DNA of 64,000 nt from DUPQ01 sp964563155 (GTDB lineage: Bacteria; Bacillota; Clostridia; DUPQ01), in NCBI GenBank assembly GCA_964563155.1, contig CAZLVL010000005.1:1-64000 (forward strand). Reading direction: 5' to 3'. The notes beneath the pieces were generated by a model that did not search any database, was not told the DNA's origin, and saw nothing but the letters and a program-made list of their open reading frames with translations. The position numbers were made by a program, and so were the translations under genes. Positions within the stretch are counted from its first letter, which is position 1; the number at the start of each line of letters is the position of its first letter. Positions 61,259 through 64,000 of this stretch are shown here, one piece after another.

Positions 61259-62722
61259 TTAGGCTTGCTCCTTCTTCTTCTCTATCTCTACCATTATTCT
61301 ATCATATTCTTTTTCATCAATCTTGTTCTTTTTCATAACTATGAAATAGGCTAGAGAAATTAGAATAATAGGTACTACTACAATAATAATTCTAAAGTTC
61401 ATTTTCATAGAATCGGTACCCAAGGCCAAGGCATCTTGTATAAGTTGATTCTTTTCTTCTAAACCAATTTGTCCCATATCATTTAGTCTTTCAGCCTCAG
61501 ATATCTTATTAGTAATAGCTGTAATACCAATAGCTAAGTAGGCAATTGCTACAATCCCTTGTTGAAGGGCTGAGCCCATTTTAGCCATAAAGGGTCTTAT
61601 GGAAAAGATAATTGCCTCTTCCCTATTACCAGTCTTGTATTCGTTGTATTCTATACAGTTTGTTAAGTTTATGGTTACTACCATATATATCATGGCTTGA
61701 CCAAAGGATAAGATTAGACCAGCTACACACAAGAGTAGATAATTCATGGGTATTACTACTCCGACTAAGAAGAAAAAGCCATAACCTAAAATAACTGCCA
61801 CTAGACCCCATGAAGCAATTTGCCTTCTGGTCATTACCTTAATTAATTGAGGATAAAAGACATTTATTAGAACAGTACCCAGAGCATAGGCTCCTACAAA
61901 AAGTGTAATATTAATACCCTCATAGCCAAAATACAGATATACATAAATTATTCCAAAAACATTAATCAAAGAAGAGCCTAGATTGTATAAAAGCATTACT
62001 AAAGCGGTCCATAAGAGCTGATCATTTTTCAAGGCCACCTTAAACATAGCCTTTAGCCCTAGTTTGCCATCTTGTCTGTAAGAGACTGGGGCTTCTTTAA
62101 CAAAAATACCAGTCATAAGCTGACAGCCTACAAACACAAGAGAAATTATGATGGCAACCCACATGTATCCAGAAATAGCATTGCCTCCAATAGCACCTGG
62201 TCCATTAGTAAATATGGGAATGGCACCAAAAGCAATAATAGCTCCTATAGAGGCAAAGAGATTGGCCAAAGAAGCTAACTCTGCCCTTTGGGTTTGATCT
62301 TTTGCTAAAGAAGGAAGCATGGACCAATAACTTATGTCATTCATAGTAAAGGTTATGGAATAGAGAAAATATATAACTGCAAAAAAGATGACAAAGGATT
62401 GACCTTGTAAAGGGGAAGAAAAACAAGCAATTACCACAAGAGCATTGGTTATTGCCCCTATAATTATCCAAGGCTTAAACTTTCCAAATTTCATTCTAGT
62501 ATTTTCAATAATCCCTCCCATAATTGGGTCATTTAGTGCATCAAATACTCTAGCAAGTATCATTATCAAAGAGATTGCAGCAAATTGGGCATCTGTAATT
62601 GTTTTGGTAAACATAACATAGGTTAAAAGATAGGCGGAAAAAAGAGTATACATCATATCTCTTCCTATTCCTCCTAAAGAGTAAAACCATTTGTTGCGAT
62701 TAAAGGTTCTATTGTCTTCCAT
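61259..62722 (-). CDS. GPH family sugar:cation symporter
   Basis: 487 residues with twelve hydrophobic segments of the glycoside-pentoside-hexuronide:cation symporter family. Family marks are MYTLFSAYLLTYVMF at the start, RVFDALNDPIMGGIIEN, and FTMNDISYWSMLPSLA. It uses a cation gradient to import a sugar, possibly a glucuronide or pentoside; uxaC at 9-10 kb is the only uronate gene in the window. A loop near residue 428 (EAERLNDMGQIGLEEKNQL) is hydrophilic and not usual. Confidence 0.9.
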   Translation of the reverse strand: MEDNRTFNRNKWFYSLGGIGRDMMYTLFSAYLLTYVMFTKTITDAQFAAISLIMILARVFDALNDPIMGGIIENTRMKFGKFKPWIIIGAITNALVVIACFSSPLQGQSFVIFFAVIYFLYSITFTMNDISYWSMLPSLAKDQTQRAELASLANLFASIGAIIAFGAIPIFTNGPGAIGGNAISGYMWVAIIISLVFVGCQLMTGIFVKEAPVSYRQDGKLGLKAMFKVALKNDQLLWTALVMLLYNLGSSLINVFGIIYVYLYFGYEGINITLFVGAYALGTVLINVFYPQLIKVMTRRQIASWGLVAVILGYGFFFLVGVVIPMNYLLLCVAGLILSFGQAMIYMVVTINLTNCIEYNEYKTGNREEAIIFSIRPFMAKMGSALQQGIVAIAYLAIGITAITNKISEAERLNDMGQIGLEEKNQLIQDALALGTDSMKMNFRIIIVVVPIILISLAYFIVMKKNKIDEKEYDRIMVEIEKKKEQA

Positions 62723-62850
62723 GAAGCCGCTCCTTAAATATATAATTGTATGTCTTTAGTCAACCATATAATATCATATTTTAGCTATGAATATATGGAA
62801 TAAGTGCTTTAAAATATATTAATCATTAGAAGTTTCTTTTAAAATTATCC

Positions 62851-64000
62851 CTAATTTTTAACTTTTTTTCTCTTAAAGATGCTTTCTCTAAACAAAATTA
62901 AACTATATGCTCCTAATAGGACAATAAGCACTAAAAGAGTTATCCATATATTAGTAAAACTCTTTGGAGCAAAGCCTAAAAGAAGTAAAACAGGAAAACC
63001 AAACAAAATTGCATAAAGTTGCTGGTATACCAAGTTAGTAGCAGCTGGTGTTTCAAATTGAGGATCAATCTCTCTTAAAAGAATAATTCCAGTAGAGGCA
63101 GTTCCTGTTAACATACCATATAGAACCAAGAAAGATTCATGCTGATAGTCTTTAAAGAGTCTTTTTGCAATAAAATTACATTGGATATAGGTAAAAACCA
63201 TTCCTCCTATGGATACGACCACTATAGGGATAATAAAGGACTTTATCTTAAAGGCAGATAACTTTATTGCTGCTATGGAAGCTATAACCATAATATCAAA
63301 GGCAAAACCTGAAATTCGACTTTGCATGAAGTTGCTAGTATATTCTCTTTTCATAATGCCTTTTTTCTTAAAGAATCTTAAAATAGCCTTTAAGACAACA
63401 GCAGATACTGTGGATATTAAGAAGTTAAAGCCCCAAAGTAGAGGTTGTACTGTATTAAAACCAAAGTCTCCCATAACTCCAGCTTCAATAACCCCATTTA
63501 TTAAAGACATAAAGCCATAGGCCCCCATGTAGGCAATCAAAACAAGAGCAATCTGTACTGTTAGCTTATCTATAGATTCTGATAAGGGAATCTCACCTTT
63601 TTGGTGGACCAATTCATGACCATCTACATCCACTATTTCTTGATCTTCATAAGATGTCTTTACTAAACCCTTACGTTTTAGTCTTTCTAAATAGAAGATG
63701 CCTCCTAGACTGGCAGAAACAAAGCCTGTTGCTGCTATTGTTAAACCAAAGCTGGTACCATGTTCAAAGCCCCAAAGAACCTCATAGGTATGGCCCCAGT
63801 TGTATGCTTGACCAGGTCCTTGTCCATAGCCCATGGGAAGCAAGAGTCCTGCTGCGGGAAAGGTATTAGATATGAAAAGACCAATAATTAACAAGGCTCC
63901 AATACCCACAATACCTTGAAGGATATATCCAGATACAGTGGTTATTCCATAATTTAAGACATCCTTTTTATTTCCATTTATGGCTTTTTGCTCTCCAGTT
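62851..64000 (-). CDS. Sodium:glutamate symporter family protein (GltS-like), N-terminus beyond the window
   Basis: Open through the end of the window, so at least 383 residues are seen and the start lies upstream. GltS-type features include FPAAGLLLPMGYGQGPGQAYNWG, FNFLISTVSAVVLK, and several paired hydrophobic helices with a hydrophilic cytoplasmic loop near the middle (KGLVKTSYEDQEIVDVDGHELVHQ is part). It probably carries glutamate or a related acid with sodium. A GTG at 63909 (VGIGALL) is only an internal codon. Confidence 0.8.
   Translation of the reverse strand, partial: TGEQKAINGNKKDVLNYGITTVSGYILQGIVGIGALLIIGLFISNTFPAAGLLLPMGYGQGPGQAYNWGHTYEVLWGFEHGTSFGLTIAATGFVSASLGGIFYLERLKRKGLVKTSYEDQEIVDVDGHELVHQKGEIPLSESIDKLTVQIALVLIAYMGAYGFMSLINGVIEAGVMGDFGFNTVQPLLWGFNFLISTVSAVVLKAILRFFKKKGIMKREYTSNFMQSRISGFAFDIMVIASIAAIKLSAFKIKSFIIPIVVVSIGGMVFTYIQCNFIAKRLFKDYQHESFLVLYGMLTGTASTGIILLREIDPQFETPAATNLVYQQLYAILFGFPVLLLLGFAPKSFTNIWITLLVLIVLLGAYSLILFRESIFKRKKVKN

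Overview
The window is about 64 kb of AT-rich DNA from a low-GC Gram-positive anaerobe, most likely a member of the Clostridia or Tissierellia. Pointers are the strong GGAGG-type ribosome-binding sites, AGA/AGG-dominated arginine usage, the cdaA-cdaR-glmM locus, rubrerythrin with a PerR-type regulator, a DUF438 hemerythrin/PAS protein, an L10 leader RNA and CCA-encoding tRNA genes. No species-level call is possible from the sequence. Most genes lie on the minus strand, and several strong sigma-A promoters (TTGACA, 17-18 nt, TATAAT-like) can be read directly.

Layout. 0.2-3.2 kb: a HyuA-like ATPase and a histone-deacetylase-fold amidohydrolase in one plus-strand unit, behind a 105-nt polypyrimidine tract. 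3.2-6.3 kb: an ECF-type sigma factor, its DUF4179 membrane partner and a secreted/anchored protein. 6.4-19.5 kb: a minus-strand run with a complete oligopeptide ABC importer (oppA-B-C-D-F), two small membrane proteins, udk, uxaC, mnmA, cysK and an acetyltransferase. 19.5-24.9 kb: glmM, an FAD protein, cdaR and cdaA (c-di-AMP synthesis and peptidoglycan precursors). 25-28 kb: divergent acyl-CoA synthetase and UroD-family protein. 28-33.5 kb: rubrerythrin, PerR, DUF438, a hydrolase, a VWA protein and a macro-domain protein. 33.6-36.6 kb: a two-gene carbohydrate-type pair (GH172/DUF2961 and an unrecognised partner).

36.8-43.1 kb looks like an accessory insert beside tRNA-Leu(UAG). It is bounded by two imperfect copies of the tRNA's terminator hairpin, the two-component genes use CGN arginine codons unlike their neighbours, and it contains a small DUF2680-like secreted protein, a two-component system, a Crp/Fnr regulator facing a membrane 4Fe-4S protein, a deaminase broken by a short deletion, and an XRE-type regulator. 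No integrase was found.

43.2-54.3 kb: ComEA-like protein, DacF-type carboxypeptidase, HAD phosphatase, leuS, small membrane proteins, a LUD protein, a beta-propeller lipoprotein and PepV. 54.4-57.8 kb: rpmG-secE-nusG-rplK-rplA-rplJ-rplL with an L10 leader; rplL is closed by a terminator and not followed by rpoB. 57.8-61.2 kb: greA-lysS and a membrane J-like protein, then a His-Gln-Lys tRNA operon. 61.3-64 kb: a GPH sugar symporter and a GltS-like carrier that runs off the window end.

The best candidates for under-described biology are the OppC with a four-unit repeat domain inserted after its first membrane helix, the macro-domain/VWA pair, the HyuA/deacetylase pair, the terminator-flanked insert with its Crp/Fnr-type class II operator, and a probable leaderless dacF transcript. 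No wholly new system could be proven from the sequence alone.
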